Shown: positions 23,256 to 33,863 of the stretch, one piece after another
Position numbering within the stretch: the first letter of the stretch is position 1
How the letters are laid out: each line of letters opens with the position of its first letter
NCBI GenBank assembly: GCA_900312665.1
Contig: ONZQ02000011.1
Span: 263,454 to 327,453 of the forward strand
DNA length: 64,000 bases
Direction: 5' to 3'
Source: Cephalotrichum gorgonifer
Lineage: Eukaryota > Ascomycota > Sordariomycetes > Microascales > Microascaceae
The notes under the pieces: model-generated
What the model was told of the DNA's origin: nothing
Databases searched by the model: none
Seen by the model: only the letters and a program-made list of their open reading frames with translations
Made by a program: the position numbers and the translations under genes

Positions 23256-24608
23256 ATGGATGAGCAGTTCGGCGGACGCACGGATGACGACCTCTTCTTC
23301 GACGATGACTTCGAGCCCGTGACGGAGGCCAGCCAACCCCTGTACGAATCCGTCCCGGAACCCAGTCATCCCCCGGCGCCCCAGACCTCCGTGCCCGAGC
23401 CTGCGCCGGCCCCCAGGGAAGAGCCGAAGGGCCAGGCGCCTTCCGCGAAAGCTGTGCCAGCGCCGCAAAAGGTAGCCTCCCCGGCCCCGAGGCACGATGC
23501 GCTGCCGCCGCACAAGACGCTCGCGCAGTCCCGCCACGCCACGACCCCGTCCCCGCGACCCCCGAGGCAGCAGAAGCCGCACAAGCCCCGAGCATCCTCA
23601 CCGAAGGATACCCCCTCGACCACTGCCGCGCCCGCATCTGCTCCGTCGCCCGCACCCACATCTGTAGCCGCACCGGCACCCGGCGCGCCGTCGCCCGCAC
23701 CCGAATCAGCCCCCTCGCCCGCACCTGCGGCTGACCCTGCATCCGTACCCGCGGCCGTGACCACACCCGCTCCGGCGGCGACCGCCACCGCCGCCTCCCC
23801 CTCCCCGGACGCGCGCCTAGCGTCGGGCGCAAACCCGCGCACGAAGCTGACCGAGGACGAGCTCGCGGCCAAGATGTCCAAGATGCGCATCCTCGCGGCC
23901 GAGAAGGCGCGCAAGTTCGAGGTGGCGGAGCGCGACGAGCAGCGGTACGCGGCGGCGTACGCGCGCGACATGGAGGAGACGCGCAAGCGGCGCGCCCTGG
24001 AGGCGGAGAGACGGAAGAGGAGCGAGGAGGAGCGCAAGAAGATGGACGAGGAGAGGGCGAAGAACAGGGAGAGGAAGCTGAAGGCCATGGGGAGGGAGGG
24101 CAGGGAGGGGAACTGGGACGAGGGGAAGGAGGAGCAGTTCCCCGAGCGGTCTGCGAGGGCGTTCCGCGGGGCGAATGGCGGGATCAGGGGAACTACTAGG
24201 GGTGGTGGTGGACTGTCGGGGAGCCGGTTCGCGGACGATCAGACGCAGCAGTCGCCACCGACCCCGTCCGGGAGGGGGAGGGGGAGGGGAGGCAATGGGC
24301 GCGGAGGCAGGAGGGATGGCGAGGGGGGCGAGGGCCGCGCTGCTTCGAAGCAGAACGTGCCGAAGCTGACGGGCCAGGACTTCCCTGCCCTCTCGGACAC
24401 GCCGGCTAAGACGCAGAAATCGAAGGCCGCCGGCTCATTCTCAGCCGCCCTAACGAAGGACGCCGCGAAGCCGCCCAAGGTGGATACCGCGGCCCCCCCT
24501 TCCCTCGCCCCCGCCGTGCCGGACAGTCTGCCGTCCCCTCCTGTTGGGCGGTGGGACGATGAGATGGAGGCGCAGGACGAGCGGGATAAGAACGCAGGCA
24601 AGGCATAA
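23256..24608 (+). CDS. Disordered, RG-rich probable RNA-associated protein
   Basis: A 450-aa protein in one exon; function not recognised. It opens with an acidic segment (DDDLFFDDDFEPV, about residues 11-24). An Ala/Pro/Ser-rich stretch (about 30-190) carries repeated SPAP units. A highly charged, probably coiled-coil helix rich in Arg, Glu and Lys follows (about 195-285), then Gly/Arg-rich RGG-type segments (about 305-360, including GRGRGRGGNGRGGRRDG). The final third has KLTGQDFPALS. RGG boxes plus a FPAL-type element are common in fungal mRNA- or ribosome-associated proteins, so RNA binding is an inference. The single long frame, strong codon bias and normal start context support it as a real gene. 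It converges on LUC7. Confidence 0.8.
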   Translation: MDEQFGGRTDDDLFFDDDFEPVTEASQPLYESVPEPSHPPAPQTSVPEPAPAPREEPKGQAPSAKAVPAPQKVASPAPRHDALPPHKTLAQSRHATTPSPRPPRQQKPHKPRASSPKDTPSTTAAPASAPSPAPTSVAAPAPGAPSPAPESAPSPAPAADPASVPAAVTTPAPAATATAASPSPDARLASGANPRTKLTEDELAAKMSKMRILAAEKARKFEVAERDEQRYAAAYARDMEETRKRRALEAERRKRSEEERKKMDEERAKNRERKLKAMGREGREGNWDEGKEEQFPERSARAFRGANGGIRGTTRGGGGLSGSRFADDQTQQSPPTPSGRGRGRGGNGRGGRRDGEGGEGRAASKQNVPKLTGQDFPALSDTPAKTQKSKAAGSFSAALTKDAAKPPKVDTAAPPSLAPAVPDSLPSPPVGRWDDEMEAQDERDKNAGKA

Positions 24609-25048
24609 GGCTGGGGTTCCAGTGGCCATCTCAGCGAAATCATGAAATCGAGACATAGGGGTAGGATTAGGATAATTTGGGCATAAGGCACTGAGGAGGA
24701 TGAAGAAGCGAACCCTCACGAGGTTTGATTAAAACTCGAGGGTTGTGGGATGATAAATTGGACGGAGCGAAGTCTTTGGGGTTAGCACTAATACACAAGA
24801 ATTGGCATACATAGTGAAAAAGGAGGTCGTTCAGCTCGATAACACTCAGGGCGACTTGGAAAGTCGTGCATGTAGCCATGCGCCTCTAGTCCTGTAACTC
24901 CGTGTATTTATGATTCCGGGTATTCGTGACGACTACTAGCAATATGTAACATATACCTCGTACACGGAAGCGAAACACGCTTCCATCCCACTGTCCCCCC
25001 ATCTCACCCGACGACGGGAAAAAACTCCTCTCGCTCCCCTTCCCGATT
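24609..25048. other. Convergent 3' spacer
   Basis: The spacer lies between the stops of the RG-rich gene and LUC7. No gene is seen; both 3' UTRs are expected. Confidence 0.6.
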
Positions 25049-25327
25049 TCACCACCCCCCGCCTCCACGATAACCCCTCCCCCCCCTCCCCCTAAACCCA
25101 CCTCCGCCTCTCGGACCTCTAGGNNNNNNNNNNNNNNNNNNNNNNNNNNNNNNNNNNNNNNNNNNNNNNNNNNNNNNNNNNNNNNNNNNNNNNNNNNNNN
25201 NNNNNNNNNNNNNNNNNNNNNNNNNNNNNNNNNNNNNNNNNNNNNNNNNNNNNNNNNNNNNNNNNNNNNNNNNNNNNNNNNNNNNNNNNNNNNNNNNNNN
25301 NNNNNNNNNNNNNNNNNNNNNNNNNNN

Positions 25328-25359
<32 letters not shown>

Positions 25360-25744
25360 GGTTGGGGTGGGAAGAGATATAACGCACTAATTGGTTCGTC
25401 TGCCGTATTTCGTCCGGCGTCTTCTTAAGATGCTGCTGCGCCGCCTCTATCCTCTGATTACACCCCTCGATGTACTTCTGCAGGTCCCGCATATAGTCGT
25501 ACTCGAACCCGTACCCCCTCTTGTCCTTCTCGGGAAGCCCCTCGTACTCCGCCTTCAGCGCCTCGTTGTGCACCCTGGGACACGGCCCGATGTCCTGCTT
25601 CGTATTGGTGAAGAGGTCGTGCGGGCACGTCCCGACGAGGTAGGAGCGGCAGACCTTCGGGTCCGTGAGTGGGAGTTGCGACGTGCGGGAGCTCGATGAC
25701 CCGCCCATGAGCTGCTCGAGCAGCTTCCTCTGTTCGGCTGCCAT
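25049..25744 (-). CDS. LUC7: LUC7-family U1 snRNP component (interrupted by assembly gap)
   Basis: Luc7 proteins are U1 snRNP subunits that help select 5' splice sites. The visible 5' exon 25744-25388 encodes 119 residues starting MAAEQRKLLEQLMGG, including the first zinc finger CRSYLVGTCPHDLF with PCPRVH (C-C-C-H pattern), and RYGYEYD-like KRGYGFEYDYMRDLQKYI. A donor gtgcgt follows at 25387. The middle, with the second zinc finger, falls in or near the 204-base N run at 25124-25327. The 3' piece 25123-25049 encodes an RGG-rich tail ending RGGGGW and a stop, matching the basic Arg-rich tails of the family. The true exon structure inside the gap is unknown. Confidence 0.85.
25124..25327. other. 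Assembly gap (N run) inside LUC7
   Basis: The gap is 204 consecutive Ns. It is bordered on the right by a pure CT dinucleotide run (25328-25355), so the gap probably reflects an unassembled microsatellite in a LUC7 intron. Confidence 0.98.
25328..25355. repeat. CT microsatellite at gap edge
   Basis: An uninterrupted (CT)14 run sits directly beside the N gap, within the first LUC7 intron on the minus strand (read as GA). Confidence 0.95.
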
Positions 25745-26336
25745 GCTGGGCTGTCTGGTCTGGGACTGGTGGGGATATCAGAGGGCGCGTGAGGTGTGTG
25801 GTGTGCGGTGTGAGTTAGAGCGTCGCGAGGTGAGCGAGAGCCTGCGAAGGTGGGAGATAATCTGGCGGGGGTACTTCAGCCGGCGATACTCCGATTCTGC
25901 CACTCTCTAACTTTTCTACACCGCCTTCACAGATACCCAGGTTCAGATTTGCTTAGTAAGCAACTTTCCTTCATATGTTATCCTTGAAATGGTCGGAACG
26001 GTCTGATATACAAGTAGACGCCCGTTTTGCACAATTACATGAACAACTGGTCCAACCCTAGGCACATCGCCGTCTAATTCCAAACTCGCACTTCAATGGA
26101 AATAGGTCCCAGGTGTCTCGTCATTTCTGGTCTATGCTTATCCTTGCACCGAGGGCCAAGCGGATCTCTAGTCTTACTCCATGTCACTCATCCACAGGGC
26201 TTGTGACGGTTTGAGTGTGAAGAATTCGGGATGGTATGACGCAGGCACACCATACCACGTTCTAGCTTGACATCTAGAGCAACGGATTACGGGTAGTCTG
26301 ACATCCAAGAACACTATATTATCTCATATTCTATCG
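25745..26336. other. Intergenic spacer
   Basis: This holds the LUC7 promoter (near 25745) and the 3' region of the STAND-like gene; no gene is seen. Confidence 0.6.
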
Positions 26337-28728
26337 TCAACCAAGAGAACGCGCGCGTCGTATAGCAGCGGTGCCTGGCATGAGAGACTCCCTAACCGTT
26401 CGACTGGATAACCCAACCGGAGCTAAACTGTCGCTGGAAAGAGTAACCAGCCGAGAGGGGTCCTCTTGAATCACGGGAATCCTCTTCATCCTGAGCGTGC
26501 TCTGCGCCGGTGTCGTCAGGAATACCTTCAGTATGGGGGCCAGCGACCGGTCGTCGACCATGCAATGCAAACACGCCATGACAACCTGCAGGTCTCGGAA
26601 GAGCAGGTCGATGTCAAAGCACGAGATGGAGTCGATGATGCAGTAAACGTGAGTGTCGGGTGGGAACTGGTGGACAAGCGAGTGCAATGTCCAACACAAT
26701 CTGTCCAGGCTGTGGTCCTCGATCTGGTGCAGATACCCTCTGTCGTTGATAAAATCAAGGCTCTCACAGCCCATTTCCACCTGCTTCATCAGGAGTTGCA
26801 GGATGAGGGAGCGGACTAGCCCGTTCGGGCCGTGCCAGGGATCCGCGCGGTGAGTGTGCAGGCCGCAGAAGAAGTAGGCTATAACATCGTCCCGGTGGAC
26901 CTCCATCAGGCTCGTGGCAAAGGTCGCGCAGAAGGCAGATACGACAGAGAGGTTGTCTAGGGCAGCGGCGCGGATGTTGGCATCGACGAGGATCAGGCCC
27001 GGGCGATATGGATCCATCCACTCGAGGAATCGGACGTTGGTCATGAGTGACTGGACTTGGGCCTGACTTGAGAGTGTGAACCTGCCCCCGTCGGCAAGCG
27101 CCTGCTCTAGATCTCTGCTCGGGTGCTGGAACAGGACTTCGAGATCGGGTAGCTTCTTCGGGGGGGCCCTGGAGGCGGACGAGGCCAAGATGCCGCAGAA
27201 TCTATCCAGGCTAACTACCGCGCCACCATTCGGTGTACGTGAAGTTCGTCTCTTGAGCGCTGCATGTTCGGCTTCCGTCCCTGGAAGGTAATACTAGTCA
27301 ACACGGAACTTGATTTCTGGGATTTTGGGTTTCTCAACTCACTCTTCTTGTCGAGAATTACCTCCATGAGTAGGTTTCTATTCAACCGCTGATCCTCCAT
27401 CGCTCTCGCAACAATCATTTCAATTATCTCACCCTGGCTGAGTATCAGATCGCGGACGTCGGCATGTTGGGCGTTCCTTTCATCGTCTCCCCTCTGCAGA
27501 AGAATGGCTGCCTCGTCTAATCTCCTCCCTATATTTGTCGATTCCGAAGCTGTCTTCTCCAAGCTGAGGGCCATGTGGGACATGTGGGCGGTCATTTGGC
27601 CCCCGACCGCTTCAACAGTGGCGTTGTATCTGTGTACATCTACCCCCAGTCGCTCCGTGTAGTTCCTGTTGATCAGTACATCCTGGTGCATCAGAGCTGA
27701 CCTGGCACCCTGAAGTCGAGTCATCTTCTCAGTGTTTTCTATGGCCTGGTCTCGAGCTACGCCAAGAGCGCTCTGGAATTCGAGAGTACACTCTTCTAGG
27801 TTTTGCAGAATCTCGTCGGGACCAGAAGGTGGCGGCTGATTCTCACGTTTGATTGCCGAAGTGAACTTGGCCACTTTTGGGTTCAAGAGTTAGCACAAGA
27901 AAGCGCTTCGGACGAAGTTTATCAATGTGACGTACAGCGCGGTCTTCCTTTGAAGGCTAAATATAGGAGCAGCTCTTCGATCGAGTCCACCACGCATTGG
28001 TAGAGGCGATCTGTACACTTGCCAACTTCCTCATTCGATCGGAAGCTCATCCTCTTTGGGTGCGCCTGGACGAGGGCCTTCTGCAATGAAGCGAAGGTGT
28101 CAAAGATCTTCTGATGCTTCTCTGCCGACCTACTAGCTAGCTAGCAAGTGTCAGCCTGGGACAAGAGCGCCAGATCAGCAGCTTTGGGGCCTGTTTTTAA
28201 CTCAACGTACCATGAAGACGACCGCAATACCCGTCTTCACAACTGCGAGTCCATATGAGTCGGGGATTAAGCTGATCCACGCGTCCATTATGTCACGGTA
28301 ATCGCCCATCTTGTACCATAGTGAATGCCAGAATCCCTGGTTCTTGTCTCGGTATCCGGCTTCCAGCTTATTGATCCTCTCCGACAGGTCGTCGTTCCAG
28401 CCCGAGACCCGGATGCGAAGGGTTTCGGTAATGTAGCTCTCCAACTCCTGCTCCAGCTGGCTGATGACAGCGTTTCAGTGGGCGCTTTCCTCACAGGCTC
28501 TCGGCTTACAGAAGGATCGATCAGGCCTTTGCTTCGACGGGAGCCAGGCACTTACACGTAAGGTTTAAATGGTACAAATTGTGCCGAGCCCGTATCGAGC
28601 TGTGACGAGCCTGCAAATGCGACAGAAATCTTTGGGCACTCCGTGGAGATGAATTCGCCCGTCAAGGTGACCTCTTTTGTCCCTGGTCTTATCCAATCCA
28701 TGGTTGGCGTAACTGGGCGGCCAGACAT
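26337..28728 (-). CDS. STAND-like fungal protein with no recognisable P-loop
   Basis: Not a family I can name with certainty. Exons on the minus strand are 28728-28556, 28460-28211, 28140-27936, 27873-27343 and 27280-26337, giving 700 aa with consistent phases. Residues about 58-205 are helical, containing WYKMGDYRDIMDAWISL and LIPDSYGLAVVKTGIAVVFM, which resemble the N-terminal helical domains of fungal STAND proteins. A charged coiled-coil-like stretch follows (about 225-385). The C-terminal half (PGLILVDANI, VIAYFFCGLH, WHGPNGLVRSLILQLL, THVYCIIDSISCFD) looks like the nucleotide-binding core of NACHT-type proteins, with a Walker-B-like CIIDSISCFD and a leader equivalent to ADPWHGPNGLVRSL, but no GxxxxGKS. 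Its start lies 945 bp from, and divergent to, a large AAA+ ATPase gene, suggesting a functional pair. Confidence 0.75.
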
Positions 28729-29673
28729 ATCGATGGCGGCGGCGATAGCGACGGTGGTAGGAATAATCACCCACAACGCTTGTGGGGATGGGTGATGTGA
28801 TGGAGCTAGGGGAAGATGATGAGAATATCCGAGTGTGCTGGAACTAACTGAAAACCGTCCATCGGGCTTGAGGGTATTGAGGCTTCTAGGTACAAGAAGT
28901 ATTACAAGTAAGGCGTGGAGTCGGGAAGCTCTGCGGCGCAGCGCATCCTGTGCATGCATGCAATGCATGTTCTCGAGTTAGGAGCCAATCCGGACCCTCC
29001 TCGCCATGGCGATATAGGCCCCCACGAGAGGGCATAATCGCCTGCGCCTGCAGTATCGCTTGCGCCTGCAGTGCGGAGCTGGGAATGACCTGACCCCGCC
29101 GATCGCGACCTGTTCCTTCCACCTGTTCCTTCCGGGCACCCCCCTGCCAAAGTGAGCCAATTTTCCTTGTCCGAGGCCGAAAGAAGCATCAGGCTCCGGG
29201 AGTGACGGACCTTCAGCCACAAACAACAACACACGCGTTACCTATCGGATTCAGCCCGCATGCGACCGTCATCTTCCAATAATAGTAAGTAGCACTAGCC
29301 TTGCCGACAGAGCGGGGGAAGATGACAATATTTCTGTCACATTTTTTTCTTCATGCTGCCGAACCTTGTCGGAAGGCACCACCCACCACCATCCCTGCCT
29401 GAAACGGCTGGAAGGTGCTGACAGGTCGAAGCCGTCGTCCGTGCCTTGATCCTTGCTCTTCTTGTTTTCCTCTGCTCTATTATTATTATTTGCGGCTGGA
29501 TTTCTCACTCCCCTCTGGTCCGAGTTGCTAAGACTCATCTGAGAGAGTCCCCCAATCGCTACCATCATACCTGACTGGCTCTCAACTTGTATTCCATGCG
29601 AGGATCTCTTGCCGCGAGAAATAGCTGCGAAATCACACATTCCCGCCTTCCTAGGTTAGCGCCAGCTTGAACA
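28729..29673. promoter_or_regulatory. Divergent promoter region of STAND-like/AAA gene pair
   Basis: A 945-bp spacer lies between two divergent starts. No gene is convincing. Small local duplications are visible, for example cctgttccttcc twice at about 29108-29131 and gcgcctgcagt twice near 29045-29075. Confidence 0.55.
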
Positions 29674-32600
29674 ATGGCCGTGTCCGACATCATTACCAGT
29701 ACCGACACGCCCGTCCCCCAGCAGACTCACAGTCCGCCGGAAAGTCCTGTGGACGACGTGGACCTCCATGATCCCGTGCCTACATCGCCGAGAGACCCCA
29801 AAGGAAGCGAAGTGAGCGTAGCGGCGTCAGAGCTCGACAGCGACGATGACGCTATAAACCCCAGTACGGGGGAGGGAGAGAAAGAGGGTAGCGAAGAAGA
29901 CTCATTCGAAGTCAGGCGAAGTAAGCTGCCTTTAAAGGTCGACGTGGAATGGCTCGACTTTGAGCACTTCAAAAATCGCTACTCTCCCGAAGACGGCCTG
30001 GCCATTATGGAGGTCCTCCAAGGTCACCCACACCTTTTCAGGGAGGTATCTAGGGAAATGAGGATGCGAATTCGCCAGAACCTCAACGCAAGGCCCCTCA
30101 CCAAGCCGATTATGGACGCCAATTCACCCACCTGGATGCAGCGCATTCGGATTCAATCTCCTCAGCTCCTCAGCCTCCTGTCTCGCTTAACTGGCCACGA
30201 GGACAAGTGGCCTACCAACAAACCGCGCACCTTCTTCCAACCCTTTCGGATGTTTTACTACATGCTGCCTCAGGTCAAAGAGTGTGCGCGGCTTCTCGAG
30301 AAGACCTTTGGCGACCAAAAGGGGCCGGGAAACTCCCAAGACGAGGCCGGTTCCGAGTCCAAGATTATCCCATTGCCACCTGACGACGCCGATGAGTCCG
30401 GTGACGAAAATGACGGTGCATCTAAGACTGGGGGTGTGTTTACACAGCGCATGAAACCTGCTCATGCCATTTCCACAGAGCCCGTCTTCTCAGCCACTTC
30501 GCTCAGTCACATCCGGAAATATATCGAATTCGTCGAGGAGCACATCGTGCCCCACTGGGAGAAGGCAATGGGCGATACAAAGCGGAAGGTCCGCTACGAT
30601 GACCTGTGGATGTCGTTCAAAGAGGGTGAGCTTCTCTACATGCCTCCTGTCCTGGAATCGTCACGAAACCATGCCACCGCCAAAGAGGCCGGCATTCACA
30701 AGATGTATCAGCGAGCTTGGAGGTTGTACGGTGCCGATTACGAGACTTTGGACGATGACAACCCCGACGACATTCAAGCCATCCCCACAGAGCACAACCT
30801 GGAAATCGAGGCCTACTACATCGACTACGACGGCTCGTCTTTTGTGCCGGTTAGGCACACGTTCAAGATTGAGCGTTATGCTGGCGAGAAAGACATTACA
30901 AGCCTCCCCATCTACCCGATGCGCTTCGTCAAGGATGTCGAAAAAGTCAAGACCAGCTTCCACGAACAGGGCCGCCGGTTCCAAGAAGCAGTCAAAGAGA
31001 AACACATGTACTACGATGGCTGGACTCTTACTCATGGCCCCACTGGTCTTAGCGCTGACCCTGAGCCAACCGCTGTCGAGCACATCGAAGGCGAAGTCAT
31101 CATCGACTTTGTTGAGGGATTCAAGTCGGAACCGTCTCTTGGCCCGGGGCCAGGATCCTGGGACAAAGGGCTAGTGGAATACAATGACTCCGAGTGGTCG
31201 GTCGGTGATGACCAGATGGCCATCAGGCATTGGGAGACATTGAGCGACGGGGAATCCCAGATCGTCAGTGAAATCATAGAGAAAACGCAGCGAGCGGAGT
31301 GGTTTGGTGTTGCGCTCAAGGCCAATCACCTCAAGACGAGACGCCTCCCCCGAGAATACGAAGAGGGGCGAATAGTCACCGAGGTCGACGACGACGATGT
31401 AGCCATCTTGCCTCGCCGGGTGGTCGCCTACGCCTTCCGGGAGCGCAAATTCGTCATGCTCGACACCCACTTTTTGAAGCCGGTGCCCGCTACTACACAA
31501 GATGTGTTCCGAGACCTGAAGATAAATCCAGAACACAAGCGGATGGTCCGTTCTTTGGTGCAGAGCCATATCGAGAAGCAAAGGGTCCAAAAACAGCGAC
31601 CGACGCTGAACTTGAACCAGGATCTCATTCGAGGCAAGGGGGCTGGCCTCGTAGTTTTGCTGCACGGCGTTCCGGGTGTAGGCAAGACTTGCACAGCCGA
31701 AGCCGTTGCCCAGGCTAACAAGAAGCCCCTGTTCGTTATTACGTGCGGCGACCTCGGGTTCACTCCCAAGGAGGTCGAAACCGCTCTACGGGACATCTTC
31801 CGCTTGGCTCACATGTGGGGCTGTGTCCTATTACTAGATGAGGCAGACATCTTTCTCTCTCGCCGTGAAGCGAGCGATCTGAAGCGCAACGCTCTCGTTT
31901 CCGGTACGGGCATCCACCCCACGTCGTATATCCGACTCGCAAAAGACAAGTAGCTGACACCTGTAATAGTCTTTCTTCGCGTCCTCGAACAGTACAGCGG
32001 CATCCTCTTCCTAACAACCAACCGGGTTGGAACCATAGATGAGGCGTTCAAGTCGCGCATCCACATTAGCTTGTATTACCCGCCCCTGAGCAGGGAGCAA
32101 ACCCTGGCCATCTTCGAGGTGAACCTTAGGAAGCTGCATGAGATCGAAAAAGCGAAGCATAGTCTGCCGCTTGAAGGGGGTCCAGATGCCCCTCGAAAGC
32201 CGGCGCTCATCATCGATGACGCGAGCATCATGGATTATGCAGAATGGCACTACAACGAACACGAGGACTCACCCCAACTGAGATGGAATGGCCGACAGAT
32301 ACGGAATTCGTTTCAGATCGCCCATTCTCTGGCGCATTTCGGCATGCAGAATGCTACGCTAGACCAGTGGGGCGATGAAATAATAGATGATGAGGCCACA
32401 AACGCGGCGGCGGGGGGCAGTACGGGCCAACAACCCGAGGCTGAGGCGCCTCGACTGGACTGGGTGCAGTTCGACCAGGTCGCGAACGCAATTGAGAATT
32501 TCGAGGACTACCTCTACGAGGCTACCGCCAGGACGGACAAGGACCGGGCTCAAACGGCCCAGCTTCGAGCGGACGACTATGACGCTCACCACAGGCATCG

Positions 32601-33075
32601 GTCATCCGGCTATCACCCCTCGCGGCCGCAGAACCAGTCCCGTTCGGGCTATGGACAGCCCAGCCACTCCCAGAGAGGCCAGTACCAGCCCCCACGAGGA
32701 GACTATCAGCCCCCGATGCGCGGGTATCCGGGACCACAGCAATCCAGGCAGACTCTGGGAGTCCACAGCCACCCCGCGGGGCCTGGCCCCCGACCTCGGG
32801 ACATGGGCACTCCGGCTAGGGGACGAGAGGACTCGGGCTATTCCGGGTGGGGAACAGGTCCGCACACGCCCGAGCCTCGTCCGTCCTCGAGGCAGCCCGG
32901 GCAGATTGGAGGTAGTCCGTATTCATCGGAGGCACGAGCGGACGAGGGGTACCAGGACCTTGGGTATGGTGCGCCGCAGCAGCCGTACTACGGAGAGGCA
33001 GAGCCGCCGCACCCTAGCGGCAGGTATGGGCGGTATGAGCCCCCGGCGGGTCCGGGGGGGAGTAACTATAACTGA
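29674..33075 (+). CDS. Large fungal AAA+ ATPase with Gly/Pro/Tyr-rich C-terminal tail
   Basis: Two exons, 29674-31903 and 31970-33075, give 1111 aa; the 66-nt intron has a GCTGAC branch site. Residues 1-90 are acidic and disordered. The middle (about 90-640) matches the long N-terminal region of fungal AAA proteins often annotated with DUF7025 (e.g. IEAYYIDYDGSSFVPVRHTF, FRERKFVMLDTHFLKPV). The ATPase core has Walker A HGVPGVGKTCTAEA (Lys671), Walker B CVLLLDEADIFLSRR (Asp722, Glu723), a sensor-1 segment FLTTNRVGTIDEAFKSRIH and a lid with LSREQTLAIFEVNL. Asp, Glu and Arg-finger candidates are intact, so ATP hydrolysis is expected. The last 150 residues are low complexity, rich in Gly, Pro, Ser, Tyr, Gln and Arg. 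Substrate and process are unknown. It is head-to-head with the STAND-like gene. Confidence 0.85.
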
Positions 33076-33863
33076 TTCACGGATGTCCCAATTGGAATTG
33101 GCGTGAGGTTGGGGGGAAGGGAGGAAGACGCAATTTCAAGCGAGTTATGCCCTTTACGAGCTTCGCTCGCAAGGTTATCTTGAAGCCAGGATCTAGCAAA
33201 GTATAGTCCGACCTCTTGTGATATAAACCATCTGTTGAATATAGGAATGGGAAGTCCGGTCTTAACATCTTTATTACTTCGACGTTGTAAACTTCACGCC
33301 CTACCTGGGGGATTAAAGGTATTGATCCATAGTATCATTCCAAGTATAGGTTATTTGGTGAATTTACTACTTAAATTGTTCATTATCTTGACTAGAAAAG
33401 GCAATAAAAAGCAAGGAGAAAAGAACAGAAAGAAGCCTTTATCACTTCATAACGGACAGATCAGCCACAGCCAACGATGGCAGCAGTGCTGACAGCACCA
33501 AGATATAGCATGTCAGCAAATCGAACCTGTCGTATGGGAAACACATCGAGGTTTCCCTACCTTTCTCTGTCTATGGGAGTTCCGTGGCGCCATGCTGTGT
33601 GGATATAAGAGAAATCCAGGAACTTTGCCTAGAGGCGGAAGTATTATTACCTTTTGCCCAATACCTGCACTGCGCCAGGGGAGGGGATAAAGGGTCTAAA
33701 GTAAAGTAAGAAGAAGCAAAGCATATAGACTAATCCCATAGAGACGCGGTGATACGTTTGTTGTTGGGTAACCAAGGCCACAGTCTATTTCTTTTCCCTT
33801 TTTCACTACCTACAGAAAGGCGACTTACCCAAACGGCTCTACATCCCATCTTGGGTCCTTTCA
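33076..33863. other. Convergent 3' spacer
   Basis: The spacer lies between the AAA gene stop and the NLR gene stop. It is relatively AT-rich at about 33230-33450. No gene is seen. Confidence 0.55.
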
